Origin: Roridomyces roridus | Taxonomy: Eukaryota > Basidiomycota > Agaricomycetes > Agaricales > Mycenaceae | Assembly (NCBI GenBank): GCA_029378245.1 | Contig: JARKIF010000003.1 | Location: forward strand, 1,240,001-1,304,000 | Direction of reading: 5' to 3' | DNA length: 64,000 nucleotides | Part shown: positions 44,820 through 55,525 of the stretch, in pieces | How the letters are laid out: every line of letters starts with the position of its first letter | Position numbering within the stretch: position 1 is the first letter of the stretch | The notes under the pieces: generated by a model | Database searches by the model: none | What the model saw: the letters and a program-made list of their open reading frames with translations, nothing else | What the model was told of the DNA's origin: nothing | Position numbers and translations under genes: made by a program

Positions 44820-46340
44820 CTACTTCATTAACCACGGCTTATTTGAAGCCGTCCAGTCATCAAGAATCTTCCAAAAGTGAGCCACTGTGGACTTGTCCAC
44901 ATGCCGCCGAAGCGGGTCGATCTAAACCAGCGTGCGCGTGAATACCCAACTCGACACCTTGAATATACACCTACCTTGAGCTCCGTAACATTCCAGTCCT
45001 TGATCTTGGCGTTCGGAGGATCGTTGGACCATGAGACATATATGCCTTTAACTGCATGACATCAATAGGCAATCCTTGAGCTGCAAAAAAAGGGGCACAC
45101 CATTATGGAACAACTGTATCGGTTCGTTCCACTTGTACGGTCGGAACTGCCACGCCTGGCCAGTGGTCATGACGCAGACAACGCGATCCCATGCATCAGG
45201 ACCGAATTTTCCGAGAGCCTCCACACTGTCGACAATGCAGTATCGCGCCTGTGTTTGGTGCTCTCTTCCGGACGAGTCTATAGAGGTGCGTTTGCGGTAG
45301 ATGGGAATCATGTCTTCGGGACGTGGGTTCCCTTCCGCGGTGGCGCGTTGACGAGCGTCTTGCGATGGCTCGAATCTGGTTCCAGGGTGTGAATGAAAGA
45401 AAGAACGTGCGGAACCAATACTCACGTCGATTCTTGCAGGAACCGTCGAACATTGTACATGGTTATGAGGGCGGTGGGTGAGGACGAAATCATTATGATA
45501 GGATAATTGTTTCGTGCTCTCCGAGCCAAAGATTTCGCGTCGGGAGTGGCAGTAACCGTCGTGCCCCCTGACCTGCTCGACTCTTTGAGTTTCTTGAGCT
45601 TGTCAGAGTAGACCGAGCGGATATTCGCGAAATTCTGGTGCATACAATCAGCATCCACCAAACGGTCGAAAGTTGCAGGCTTCGTACGTTGGGTTTCGTA
45701 CCCCGAAGGACTGAATTGCGGTCACGCAACTCAACCTCATTCTGCTTAATCTTCTTGACCACCTCAATATCGCGCGCGTCAGCGACATACCGCCGCTTCG
45801 CAGGCGTAGTCGACGTAGCCGTCGCGCTCTGCCGGTGTGGTGTCGCCAAAAGAGCCTTGGAAGTCGACGGCGGCGACCCAGGCGGAGTCGTACTCTCCGC
45901 TGCAAAATACAAATGAATTTCCAAGGTTCAAAAGAGAACCAATACATCCACGCACCAACGAGTGGAACGATCCGTTCATTATCATTAGCCTTGCCTTCCA
46001 ACCACTCCACGACGTTCTTGCGCTCCGTCACACTCACGAAACCGACCGCAAGCCCATTTTCACGAGCCTGCTTCATGTAATCCGCACCAGCGGCGCTCTG
46101 CAGCAGCCAAGCCAAGTATACGGCCTCGACAGAGAAGAAATCATCCGGTCCAGCAGGATTCTGCACGCCTGGCTTGCGGTATCTTGTCGGGGAGGATTTC
46201 GGGAAAGTGCATGTCGGAGAAAGTACAATGTGCGTCGCGTCGAGGAGCGTTTTGGACGGTTCGCCATTCCGAGCGTATGTAATGGCACCTTTGGCCTTGA
46301 TCGTCTGGCGCAGAGCAAGTAGAGGGTCTTGTTCGCTCAT
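44820..46340 (-). CDS. CDC73: Cdc73/parafibromin, Paf1 complex subunit
   Basis: Nuclear subunit of the Paf1 transcription-elongation complex, which promotes H2B ubiquitination and H3K4 methylation. N-terminal homology: MSEQDPLLALRQTIKAKGAI, LVGFVSVTERKNVVEWLEGK-type region. Middle: RRYVADARDIEVVKKIKQNE and the tyrosine-rich YSDKLKKLKESS. The C-terminal Ras-like domain is very conserved: NYPIIMISSSPTALITMYNV, RPEDMIPIYRKRTSID, VDSVEALGKFGPDAWDRVVC, and GQAWQFRPYKWNEPIQLFHN. It ends at WTASNKPWLMK. About seven introns. Identification is secure. Confidence 0.93.
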
Positions 46341-46535
46341 GGCAAGCGATTATGCGTGCACGTGATGCAAGCGATCCCTTCATTGATGCAAACGATTTCA
46401 TTGCAGGAGCAGAGATACACGACACAAATAAAGATAGCAAGATAATGTAAACGAGCGAGTAGGTTGTACAGTCTTGTACAGCGCTGGATAGATTAGTGCA
46501 GATTTGAAAAAAGGAAAGAAAAAAGGTCAGAATTT

Positions 46536-49500
46536 TTACAACGTCAGGCCGTACCCCGCAATTCCACCATACAGAGCCACAGGCTCCTTGCTCCGCTCCT
46601 TGGATTTGATAGATGTCTTGTCCGCGTCTTCGCGCGCCTGCCGCGTACGATCCGCCAATTTCCTGGCAAGCTCCTCGGTGCGCGCCTTGGCCGCCTCCTT
46701 TTTCCGCCGCTTCTCCTCCGCCTTCTGAGCCTTGTCAAAGAACTGGCTCTGGTTGGCCGGCGGTGACAAGGGCGACATGGGGGACTTGGGAGACATGGGT
46801 GATTTGACCCCGTCCGAGGTCGTTTTCCGTGACAACAACCGCGAAAAGGAGCTCGTGATCGCTCGAGGGGACAACGTCTCCGCCGAAGGAGTAGGCGACT
46901 GGGACCTCTTCTTCGCCACTTCAGGCCCAACACGAATGTTCGCCACGCGCCGCTCAGTAGCAATATGCTGGATGCGCGGCTCAACAGTAATTTCCTCCGT
47001 CCGCCACTCGACGTTGGACTTTTGTGCAGGCCACGGCCGAGTCAGTGCATCAATAATTTGTTGCCTGTCGTCGTCCGCGTCGTCTGCATCGCTGTCAGGA
47101 TACCGTTCTTCGATTCGTGGCAGCGCGTGACTTTCTGAAGGAGACAGTGGCGTCCGGGGACGGCCACTGTCGGCATGAGAACTCGAGGACGAGGCCGAAC
47201 TAAGCGACGGCGCCATACTCGAGCTGAGCGACGGAGTCATGCTTCCCCGCACTTCCAGACGCCGGCGGGGAAGATGATACGCCAACACGCCTGGATTCGG
47301 CGACGTCGGCGCAGCATCAGACTCGTATTCCGACTCGTACGAAACGGATGCCCGTGAGCTCGTCGGATACGACTCGTCCGTTTCGCTCATTTCAGACGGC
47401 GACAATGATGAGGCACGAAGCGACTCGTACAACTCATCCATGATCTGCTGGTCGCTCATCGGCGGCGGGGAAATGTCAAAGGATATGCTCGATGGTGTTG
47501 GCGGTGCAATCATGTCCATCAGCTCGTGCAGCTCATTCTCCGTGTGCAACGAAACGTTGCTGGCCACACGGCGGTGCGAGGATGATTGCGCAGAAGGCTC
47601 TGCCTCCTCCACAATCCGCTGTTGCCTCTGAACCTGCTTTTCCTTGGCAGAAACAGGTAGCGTGAAGAGCTCGTCAAAGTCGTCCTCTTCCTCTGGCCGA
47701 GAAAGACTATTCACACGCCGACGAGTAAAGCTATCTTTCCGTGGGCGATGGTGAACCTGGCTGTCAGCCCGAGCATGGCCGTAATGCTTCACGGTCGGCG
47801 GGAGCGTAAAGAACTGCTCGCGCTGGTCTACCGCAGCATGATATGTTCCACCATCTAAAACACGTTATTGATCTGAAGGAAAGAGAATTGACGAAGAAAT
47901 CTCACTGTTGTACCCTCCATACCCTCGCCCTCCAGCATCCGCCGTGCCCATTTGGGCCCAGCGGGCATCCGACGTTCCACGGGGACGCGTCGAATATTTG
48001 GGCTCCCCGCCGCCTCCTCCATCCCGGTTATTTGGCCCGCCTCCACCTCCTCCCCCAGCCCCGCCGCCGCCCCCTCCGCCACCGCCTCCTCCATCTCTTT
48101 CAGACCTCGACTTGGAAGGCTTCTTCTGCGTGTAGCTCATGACAGTCTTCAACGCCCTGATCTGCAAACTCCTGCACGAGCAAAGCGTTGCGACCTCGTA
48201 CACACCCACACTGGTGCTATTTGACAACGCTCGATGCATCGCGTGCTGCACCAAGCTCTGCAGATGTGGAATCTTGTAGTTGGTCGAGAGAACGAGAAGT
48301 TGCGAGAGGACGGCGGGCGCCGTCTGCAACGGTGTAAGGAGTGCGAGAGAATAGAAATATTGTATGAGCGCCAGAGTCACGGGGTATGGCTCTGAGAGGT
48401 TGAGCGAACGCGGTGTGAGGCGAGGGTCTGGTCTGTCGGAAGTAGCATTGCCAGGCAGGGTGGGCAGTGGCACGTGCATAGGCGAGTTGGGAAGCCCCTC
48501 AAGGGCACCCATCGCGCTCTGCAGCAGTTTGATGCGCTGCTCCTTGAACCATGGCCAGCGATCTTCGAGCAATTTCCGCGAACAGGAGAGTGTGCGGCCA
48601 TCATCGCAAATAATCTCAAAGTCGGCGAGAACACGCTCCTCCAGCGCCGCAAGCCCCAGCTCTTGCATGGGAAGCTCGAGTTTGAGGGGCAGGGGCTGGT
48701 AAATCCCGAACGCCTCGAGGTCAACGACCGCAACGTGATCCCAAGAGAGGAGGCGGCGGTTGTAGTCGTCGACCAGATTGCCCGCCCGATTCCCAAAGAT
48801 CATAAACTTGTTCGCCTCGGGCCACAGGCAACCGCGGAACCAAGACCCTGTTTCGACGGCCTTGCCAGGGTCGATGCGCGACCAGACCATGGTCTGGAGA
48901 TCGAGGACCCATATTGAGAAAGATTGGTACGAGTGAGCGAGGTAGATGCCGGCAATGATGAGGTGGGTGCCTAGAATTGCGCCTGTCGGGAACCGCAGAC
49001 CTGGTGGGAAGGTCGTACCGGACATTGCGGCGGACCGGTCGTCAATTGTAAAGCCGGTGTCTGGAAGAGGAGAGAAAATCTCGAGCTCACGCTTCACGTC
49101 AGTGAACTGTGAATCATGTCAAAACAACGTTGGATAGGAACAAGAAACGACAGACGTTGTAGTTGCTGTACAGATAGATGTCGCTGGGGTGCTCGTCGCT
49201 TGGCGGGGCAGAATACGGCAAGTGATTCAAGGTTTCGGACGGCGTTACGTCTTGTGGAGGCGGCGCGTCCCCGCTTTGAAATCGCGTGCCGGCAGGACCC
49301 AAGGCCGACGCGACGCGCATTTCATCTTTCGGGAAGCGGACGACTTGGGACGAGGATACGGCAACGCTGCGATAAGAACCGCAGTGACGCGGGTAATCGC
49401 GTTTCTCTGACCATGTCTTGGCCAGCAGATCGTAGACGCAAACATCGTCGAGCCAGGTGTTGTAAAAGTCCTGACCGCCAATGATGAACAGGCGGTCGCC

Positions 49501-50051
49501 CGTGACAGAGGAGAGCTGGGCGTAGCGGGCACGGGGTAAGAGGTTCTCTGGTGTAGAGAGTCTGGAAGGTGGGAGCCAGTGCCGTGATGCGATGTCGAAG
49601 AATCGAACGTCGTTTAGTACGCAGAGTTCGTCTGGATTAGGAGAGTCCGGCTCGTTGCTCATGCCGCCAAAGACAATCAACTGGTTGTTCCAGGTGTCTA
49701 CGGAGTGAAAGTAGCGGGCACGGGGCACGTCGTCCTCGGGAAACGGGAGGATTTTCTCCCAGTGGTATGTCTCGAGGTCGAAGACATACAGATCGGCGAC
49801 CATTCTCCTCTCCGTGACGAGGCGGCCTCCCTGTTTAAGCGTTGACGGACTGGGGTGCTCGAACGAGGCGCACACTCACAAACAGGTACATTTTGGAGCC
49901 CACAACGGTGGTCGAGGCACCCTGGGAGCATGTAAGCAAAATTGGGCGAAACAAGTGGACAGGCACGCACGACGAGCTTTGCAGGGACATCACCGGTTGT
50001 CTTGCGACTGAAGGTGGTGAGGTCGTAAATTGAGTGCAGCTCGGGGGGCAT
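46536..50051 (-). CDS. Kelch-repeat/BTB protein, Ral2/LZTR1-like
   Basis: Starts at 50051 (MPPELHSIYDLTTFSRKTTG). Kelch blades: ADLYVFDLETYHWEKILPFP, NNQLIVFGGMSN, GDRLFIIGGQDFYNTWLDDV and HLIIAGIYLAHSYQSF. A BTB-type region follows: LADFEIICDDGRTLSCSRKL, with SEPYPVTLALIQYFYSLALL as the 3-box part. Then come a poly-Gly/Asn tract, a Ser/Pro-rich disordered region with many SP sites, and a charged coiled coil (KAQKAEEKRRKKEAAKARTE) before the end AGYGLTL. This order recalls S. pombe Ral2, which acts on Ras1, and human LZTR1, which is a Cul3 adaptor for Ras; the long C-terminal tail is a fungal feature. Introns are near 47857-47905, 49097-49155 and 49831-49975. Orthology is inferred from domain order only. 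Confidence 0.72.
47998..48110. repeat. Poly-Gly-coding simple repeat
   Basis: Plus-strand ccgccgcc/cctcct runs encode two glycine blocks (11 and 8 residues) broken by Ala and Asn/Arg in the Kelch-BTB protein. Length is likely to vary between strains. Confidence 0.75.
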
Positions 50052-50307
50052 GGAGGGCCGTGTCGGGGAAAGAGCGCGATGGCTTCGCCTAAATAACAAG
50101 CGGTTCTAATCAGAGGGGATTACCGAAACAATTGATTAGTGCGCCTCCAGTTCATTCATATCGCAAGTGAGTATGTACGTATACCGCGGACCCGTGAATT
50201 CCAACTCTACTACTACAAGTCCTAGCTCCTCGTTGCCCTCTCCTGCTCCTCCTCCCTAAAGAAAATACTCGGAGCAAACAAAAGAAAAAGTGCACTATTT
50301 CAATTAA
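50052..50307. promoter_or_regulatory. Divergent promoter, Kelch-BTB / PNP oxidase
   Basis: 256 bp separate the two start codons on opposite strands, so both promoters must lie here or overlap. No TATA box was found; a pyrimidine-rich stretch at 50220-50256 precedes the PNP oxidase gene. Confidence 0.4.
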
Positions 50308-51119
50308 ATGATCAAGCCCCGTTTGCCGAGACTACTCCACCGCCTCAGCATGGACGTCCTAATCGAACAAGCCTCGGAATCGACTATCCGCGTCCTGCCT
50401 CACCAGCAGTACCATGCACCGCACTTTGACCCTTCTTCCGTGCTCAGCGATCCTCTCGCGCAATTCCGACTCTGGTTCTCCGACGCTGCTGCAGCCAATG
50501 TCAAAGAACCCGAGGCCATGATACTCTCCACAGCTACCCCAACCGGCCTCCCGTCTGCCCGGGCAGTCCTTCTAAAACAAGTCGATGCGCGTGGATTCAC
50601 ATTTTACACAAACTATACTTCCCGCAAATCTGCGGAGCTCCAAGCGAATCCCCACGCTGCCCTCGTATTTTATTGGCGCGAAGTCCATCGAAGCGTGCGC
50701 GTCGTCGGTCTAGTGGAGCGTGTCAGTCGCGAAGAAAGTGCCCAGTACTTCGCAAGCCGACCTCTCGGCAGCCGTCTGGGTGCTTGGGCCAGTCCCCAGA
50801 GCCAGATCGTCGCCGAAGGTGAGGTCTCTAGCCGCCTCGACGATGTACGTGCACGATTCGGTGTTGAAGGCGATCCCACCGATGCCGATATTCCAATCCC
50901 CGAGTTCTGGGGTGGCTGGCGCGTGGTCCCGACGTGCGTTTGTACTTTTCAACCCAAAAAAACTAGCCTCATTCCCGATTCAGAGAGGTCGAATTCTGGG
51001 CGGGCCAGCCGTCACGTCTTCACGATCGTGTTCGATACATGCGTCAGGGCGAACCTTCCTCAGAAGAAGTCGACGGGGATCATGCGGCGATGTGGAAGGT
51101 CGACCGCCTCGCCCCTTGA
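50308..51119 (+). CDS. Pyridoxamine 5'-phosphate oxidase
   Basis: FMN-dependent enzyme that makes pyridoxal 5'-phosphate (PNPO/PDX3). FMN and substrate motifs: DPLAQFRLWF, SARAVLLKQVDARGFTFYTN, SRKSAELQANPHAALVFYW, VRVVGLVERVSREESAQYFA and RPLGSRLGAWASPQSQ. One intron (about 50933-50985) joins VVPT to the C-terminal block EVEFWAGQPSRLHDRVRYMR, and the chain ends in KVDRLAP, the conserved RLxP end. The start at 50308 gives a short basic leader (MIKPRLPRLLHRLSMD) that could be a mitochondrial signal; the ATG at 50350 is an alternative cytosolic start. All residues expected of the family are in place. Confidence 0.93.
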
Positions 51120-51821
51120 CCTGGGCTCGTAAGGTTACCGCAGGCACTGTTCATTAATACAAAGAAGTTTCTATCCACATATCCGAATATGAGCGGTCCG
51201 GCCCTCTTGATCGTCTCCCGCACTGGATACTGATTGGTTGGCTAAGCCGCGGGAGGCCACACCCTCGAAATGGAAATGACAAGCATGTCGCCGCCCAACC
51301 CTTCTCGGGCGCCTTCGAGCCCGCGGTATATTGCTGTCATCCTCGGCGGCCATGAAATGACGTACAAGCAACACTCGGGGCAGCGGCTTTACCTTGTCAT
51401 CCTGCTGCTAGCCATACCGCCCAATTAGCATCCGCAACGCGGCCGGCGTAAGTCAACTTGAGGCGGCGACGTTGAAATTCTGATGGAAGACATGTTCTGT
51501 GGTGGTGGCGTACAACCACTCATCGTGTGGTCCGTGATATGTTGTTATGCGCAAACGACTCATTGGATGAGTATCTTGCATACATTCTGGGGTCCGTTCA
51601 CGCGCGGAGACCGTCTCGTTTCTAGGTTCCTCCAATTGGTGGTCTGTTATGCCGACTTGATGCCGCGTTGATTCTCCGTCCTATTTTTCTACTCCGCCGA
51701 TGCTCTCATTGGTTATCTTGCTCATTGGCATGTGCGACACACCCTACTTGCCGCCACAATCTGCGTATCTCATACAACGTCGGAGCACTGACAAAAGTAC
51801 ACACACCACTCCCAGTCTCCT
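51120..51821. other. Convergent intergenic region, 0.7 kb
   Basis: Lies between the 3' ends of the PNP oxidase and UCH37-like genes. Short frames only; no homology, RNA gene or repeat was recognised. Confidence 0.45.
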
Positions 51822-53437
51822 TCATCCCTTGCCATTCAACTTGACGCGTTTCTTGCTCTTGCCAGAATCATCGTTCACATCCAATATGGCTTCCAAAAGC
51901 CCTTCCGACTGCAAGCAAGTAACAAACTCCTTGATAAACGGCTCGTAGTCGTGTGTGCGCTTGATATGTTCCGTCTAAGCATGCATGTTAGAAGATCGTC
52001 GTCATATATTTTGAGGAAGAGAGCGGCAGCAGCATACTTACATTCTCGCGCATCGCTTTATTCACCTCATCCTCGAGAGCGACCTTGCCTTTAATCGCGT
52101 CTCGCACACAACGCTCCCAAGCACCGACCAGAGCGCGTTGCGGAAGCTCCATAATCTCAACATCACGCTTCATCCGCCGATCACCAAAGTCGGGCGCGTA
52201 TGTTCGCCCAGGTGCAGACGACCCACCGGCAGGGGAATCAAATGTGAAACGCGCCTGCTCCAGCAACGCACCGTCGACCTATGTATACTTCAGTATGAAG
52301 CCAATGGTGTAGAAAAAAAGACGAACAAGAGACTCCCATCCATCCGGCATCCGCCTCTGCAACGACGCCCTCTCACGTTTGAGGAATTCAAGCTCATCGC
52401 TCGCCCGCTCATACACTCCATCAACAAGCGCAAGAAGACTGAACCGAATATTGTTTTTCTGCATCTTCCTGCGCAGTGCCGGACGCACGACGTCCATCCA
52501 CGACTTGCCATCCCCGTCCGAGAGCTCACCGACTTCGAGCGGCCCAGCCTTGAGCCCGTCGAGCTCCCACACCTTGCCGTAGGCGGGCACGTACCCGATA
52601 AAGTGGTACACCTCTTCTTCGTCTTCGTCCGTTTCCTCTGCTTTCTTCTTGGCCTTGCCTTTCGCTGTAGATGTAGAAGTGGCTGCAGGTTTCGGTGGGC
52701 GTTTGGATTTGGTTTCGGCCTTTTTCGCTTTGCTGAGTGTCGTGGTGGCGATCGAGTTGAGTGCACCACGGAGGTCCGACGGACTGCAAGTACATTAGCA
52801 CTCGTAGAGATTATCGAGTTTGATATGCACCGCGCAAGTCCCCGATGGGCCCGCTGTATAAACCGCGAGCTAGAAATCGCCAGTCCCTTCATCTAGACGC
52901 GTACCTACATTAGCTCAAGTGCATTGGCCAAACTCCCAAACTCACCACAGGCGACATCCCCTCCGTCTCCCTCCTAAACTCCTCCAACTCCTCCCCAACA
53001 GCCAAATCCGGACAATTCAACGCGATATTAAGCAACGCAAGCGACGCACACGCGTCGTCGCTCAGCTGGTTCGCAAACCACACCCGTGCAGCCGCGGGGT
53101 CCGCAAAGTCACTCGGCCTATGGTTGTCTTTCCGCCAGAGGAAACAAAAGACGAGTCCGCGCGGAGAGAGGTGCTCCACGGCCCATGGCTCGATGTCATA
53201 CAATTCGATTAGTTCCACGCGACGGATGCCTGGGCTTTGTGATCAGAGAGAAAGAGGGAGACTCCGGGTAGGTGGTGTAGAAACCTAGTCGTCGGGTGAG
53301 GGATGAGAATACGCCTGTGAAGTAGTTGGGTTCAAACGACTCGGCGTCATCACGTTTCGCTGTATACCTGGGTCGGATTCAATGACTGCAAAGGGCTCGC
53401 CAACGAGGTCCAAAGGGGAGGAGGAGGAATCACCCAT
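51822..53437 (-). CDS. UCH37/UCHL5-like ubiquitin C-terminal hydrolase
   Basis: Cysteine deubiquitinase; in other organisms UCH37 works at the proteasome (via Rpn13) and with INO80. It starts at 53437 (MGDSSSSPLDLVGEPFAVIE) and continues SDPGVFSSLTRRLGIRRVEL. The active-site Cys is in QLSDDACASLALLNIALN, where most family members have N-A-C. The catalytic His is in MYHFIGYVPAYGKVWELDGL. A linker helix (RASDELEFLKRERASLQRRM) and the C-terminal ULD-type tail (EHIKRTHDYEPFIKEF) are both present, so it is UCH37-type and not the shorter UCHL3 type. It ends KSKKRVKLNGKG, a basic, possibly nuclear tail. About seven introns, the last with a GTAAGT donor. Confidence 0.88.
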
Positions 53438-53508
53438 GATGAATGCTTTTGGCAAGACGCGTCGCTCAAATTCCTGACGTACATTTAAATTTATTTCTAT
53501 ACACACTT

Positions 53509-55074
53509 TCAAGCCACAGCTTTGGCACTGTCCGTCAAAATCTTGTTCAGCCCCTCCCTCTTCAAGCAACTCTCATACTTGAAGCTCGCTGCAATCTTGT
53601 CGATTTCCGCCTCGTCCTTCCCAATAAAGTGCTCGGCCCACTCCTTGACCAAAAATTCGCTAACGAGTATATTCCTCGACAACCGCGTAACGCGATCCGA
53701 CAACCGCCAGACGGGCGCGGGGTACAGGTCGCGGTACTTGGCCGGAATTTCTTCCAGAACGTGGTCCAGGAGAGGCTGGTAGACGCTCTTGACGGCCGTG
53801 TCGTCGGCGCCCCACGCATCGACCGCCAGCCGGTGCTTCTTGGCCAGGAAATCCTTGAAGAGGGTCATGTAGGGCGTGTCGAGATCAATGTAGACCATCC
53901 CTTGGAAGCCAATGTCTTTGTAGAGCCAGATAGACCAGCTGAGGCGATCCTGGTGGTACTGTCAGCAAAGAGAGAATGGATGGAGTATGGTCGAACCTTG
54001 TTGTAAATGTCCAGCTGGTCTTTGAGCACTTGATACCTCTCCTCGTTAATCTTCTCGGTCGCCTCCCCCTCATACTGCTTCCGCGCGTACACCGGGCCCC
54101 ACTCGCCATTCCACACACACAATCCCCGCTCGTCCATCCATTCTCTCTTCTTCTCGTAGCTGCGACGCAACCGGTGCAGCTGCGTCTCGCTCGAGACGTA
54201 CTGTTCGGGCGACGAGGGGAACCCAAAGATGGAGTAGTCGTGGATCGAATATGCGGTGTTGTCCCAGTTCTTGTGGGCGTCACCAAAGTGAGAAAAGTCG
54301 GACGCGAAGGTGTTGGCGTCGAAAAAGATGGTATGGTCGGGGTCAATGGCGCGAATGGCGCTGTGGATTCTGTGGTAGAAGGAAATCAACCGCGTGTGTG
54401 TAGGGTCGGTGGGCTCGTTCAGCGGATTATAGCCTGCTATCCATTTGTTGTCCTTGTAGTGTTCGGCCAGCTTCTCCCAGAGCCAAACGGTCCGGTCCTG
54501 GAAATCTTTGTGGACCCAGACTACAGGATATAAGCGAATAGAAGGTGAACGAATGTGTTTCTACGCACAGTTTGCAATGTGCCCGCCGTGATCAGCATGC
54601 CAGTCGGTGTTTTGCCCTCCAGGAGCAGTATGGAGATCCAGGATGGTGTAAATGTTGTGGGCAGCACACAATTCTATAACGCGGTCGAGATGACGGAACC
54701 CATCCTCCTTGAGCACGCGAGGGTTCATGTCATCTTCAAAGTGCCGGTAGTTGAAGGGCAGACGGATGCAGTTGAGTCCAAGACTGCTAAAGAACTTGGC
54801 GTCCTCGTCTTGGAAAAAGTACTCGAGGAATTTGTCGAAAAAGAATTCCGACTTTTCCTTGCCGATGGCGTCGCTCAAGGCCTGACGGATCTGGTGTTCA
54901 CACCCAGGGTAGCCTGAGATGAAGTTCTCCATGCTGGATAGATTGAGTTGACGGCTACGAAATTGAAAAGGGCAGCACTCACTTCATCCATCCTCCGAGC
55001 CCAGCACCGCGCAGGATGACCTCGTTGCCGCTCTCGTCGACGAGCTTTGTTCCGGAGACCTTGATGAGGGACAT
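53509..55074 (-). CDS. GH5-family glycoside hydrolase
   Basis: Glucanase-type (alpha/beta)8 enzyme without a signal peptide, so probably intracellular. Start at 55074 (MSLIKVSGTKLVDESGNEVI), then LRGAGLGGWMKMENFISGYP. Active site: acid/base Glu in AGYNPLNEPTDP and nucleophile Glu in CVWNGEWGPVYARKQYEGEA; LDLHTAPGGQNTDWHADH and FHFG/DANTFASDFSH-type strands also fit. Introns lie near 53960-53996, 54520-54568 and 54933-54983. GH5 subfamilies differ in substrate (beta-1,3-glucan, steryl glucosides, others) and I cannot assign one. The cytosolic form would suit hydrolysis of storage or lipid glycosides. It shares a divergent promoter with Nbs1. Confidence 0.85.
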
Positions 55075-55525
55075 TGGGATGGTGGATGGGGAAAGGGAGG
55101 AGCCATGGCTTATATCCAAGTGCGCCGGACGGCCCGGTTACGCCGACGATTTCCCGAGCAGGGGAAACTCAGGTCGAGACACGTGGAGCAGGTCCGGAGT
55201 GTTGCCGACTCCCGAGGAACAAGCCAACATCGGAGTGGTGCGTTGGTGACCACTCGAGGGAGCGGATAAAACCAAGGAGGATTGCAGGGTGCCATTCGCG
55301 TCTTGTCGATGATTTAGAGCCTCTGAATGATTCAGAACCAACTTCCGTCGCGATATACACGAGACGGCGGACGGGGGCGGGATGCGACGCGAAAATAGGT
55401 TGAAGCAGGGACCTGGTCAAAGCTTTAAGCAATGAAGTTGTCACCCGAAACGGATCAAACGCGACTCTTTCGCAAACAATCACCATTGGTCTTCGTGATT
55501 TTCGTGTCTCGCGACCCACTTACAA
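55075..55525. promoter_or_regulatory. Divergent promoter region, GH5 / Nbs1
   Basis: 451 bp between opposite start codons. A TATA-like element (CTTATAT on the plus strand, TATAAG on the other) at 55110-55116 lies 36-42 bp upstream of the GH5 ATG. Nothing comparable was seen for the Nbs1 side. Confidence 0.4.

Noticed and set aside
52138..52896. Long plus-strand frame of 252 codons
   Set aside because: It lies opposite the UCH37-like gene, whose protein motifs are clear on the minus strand.
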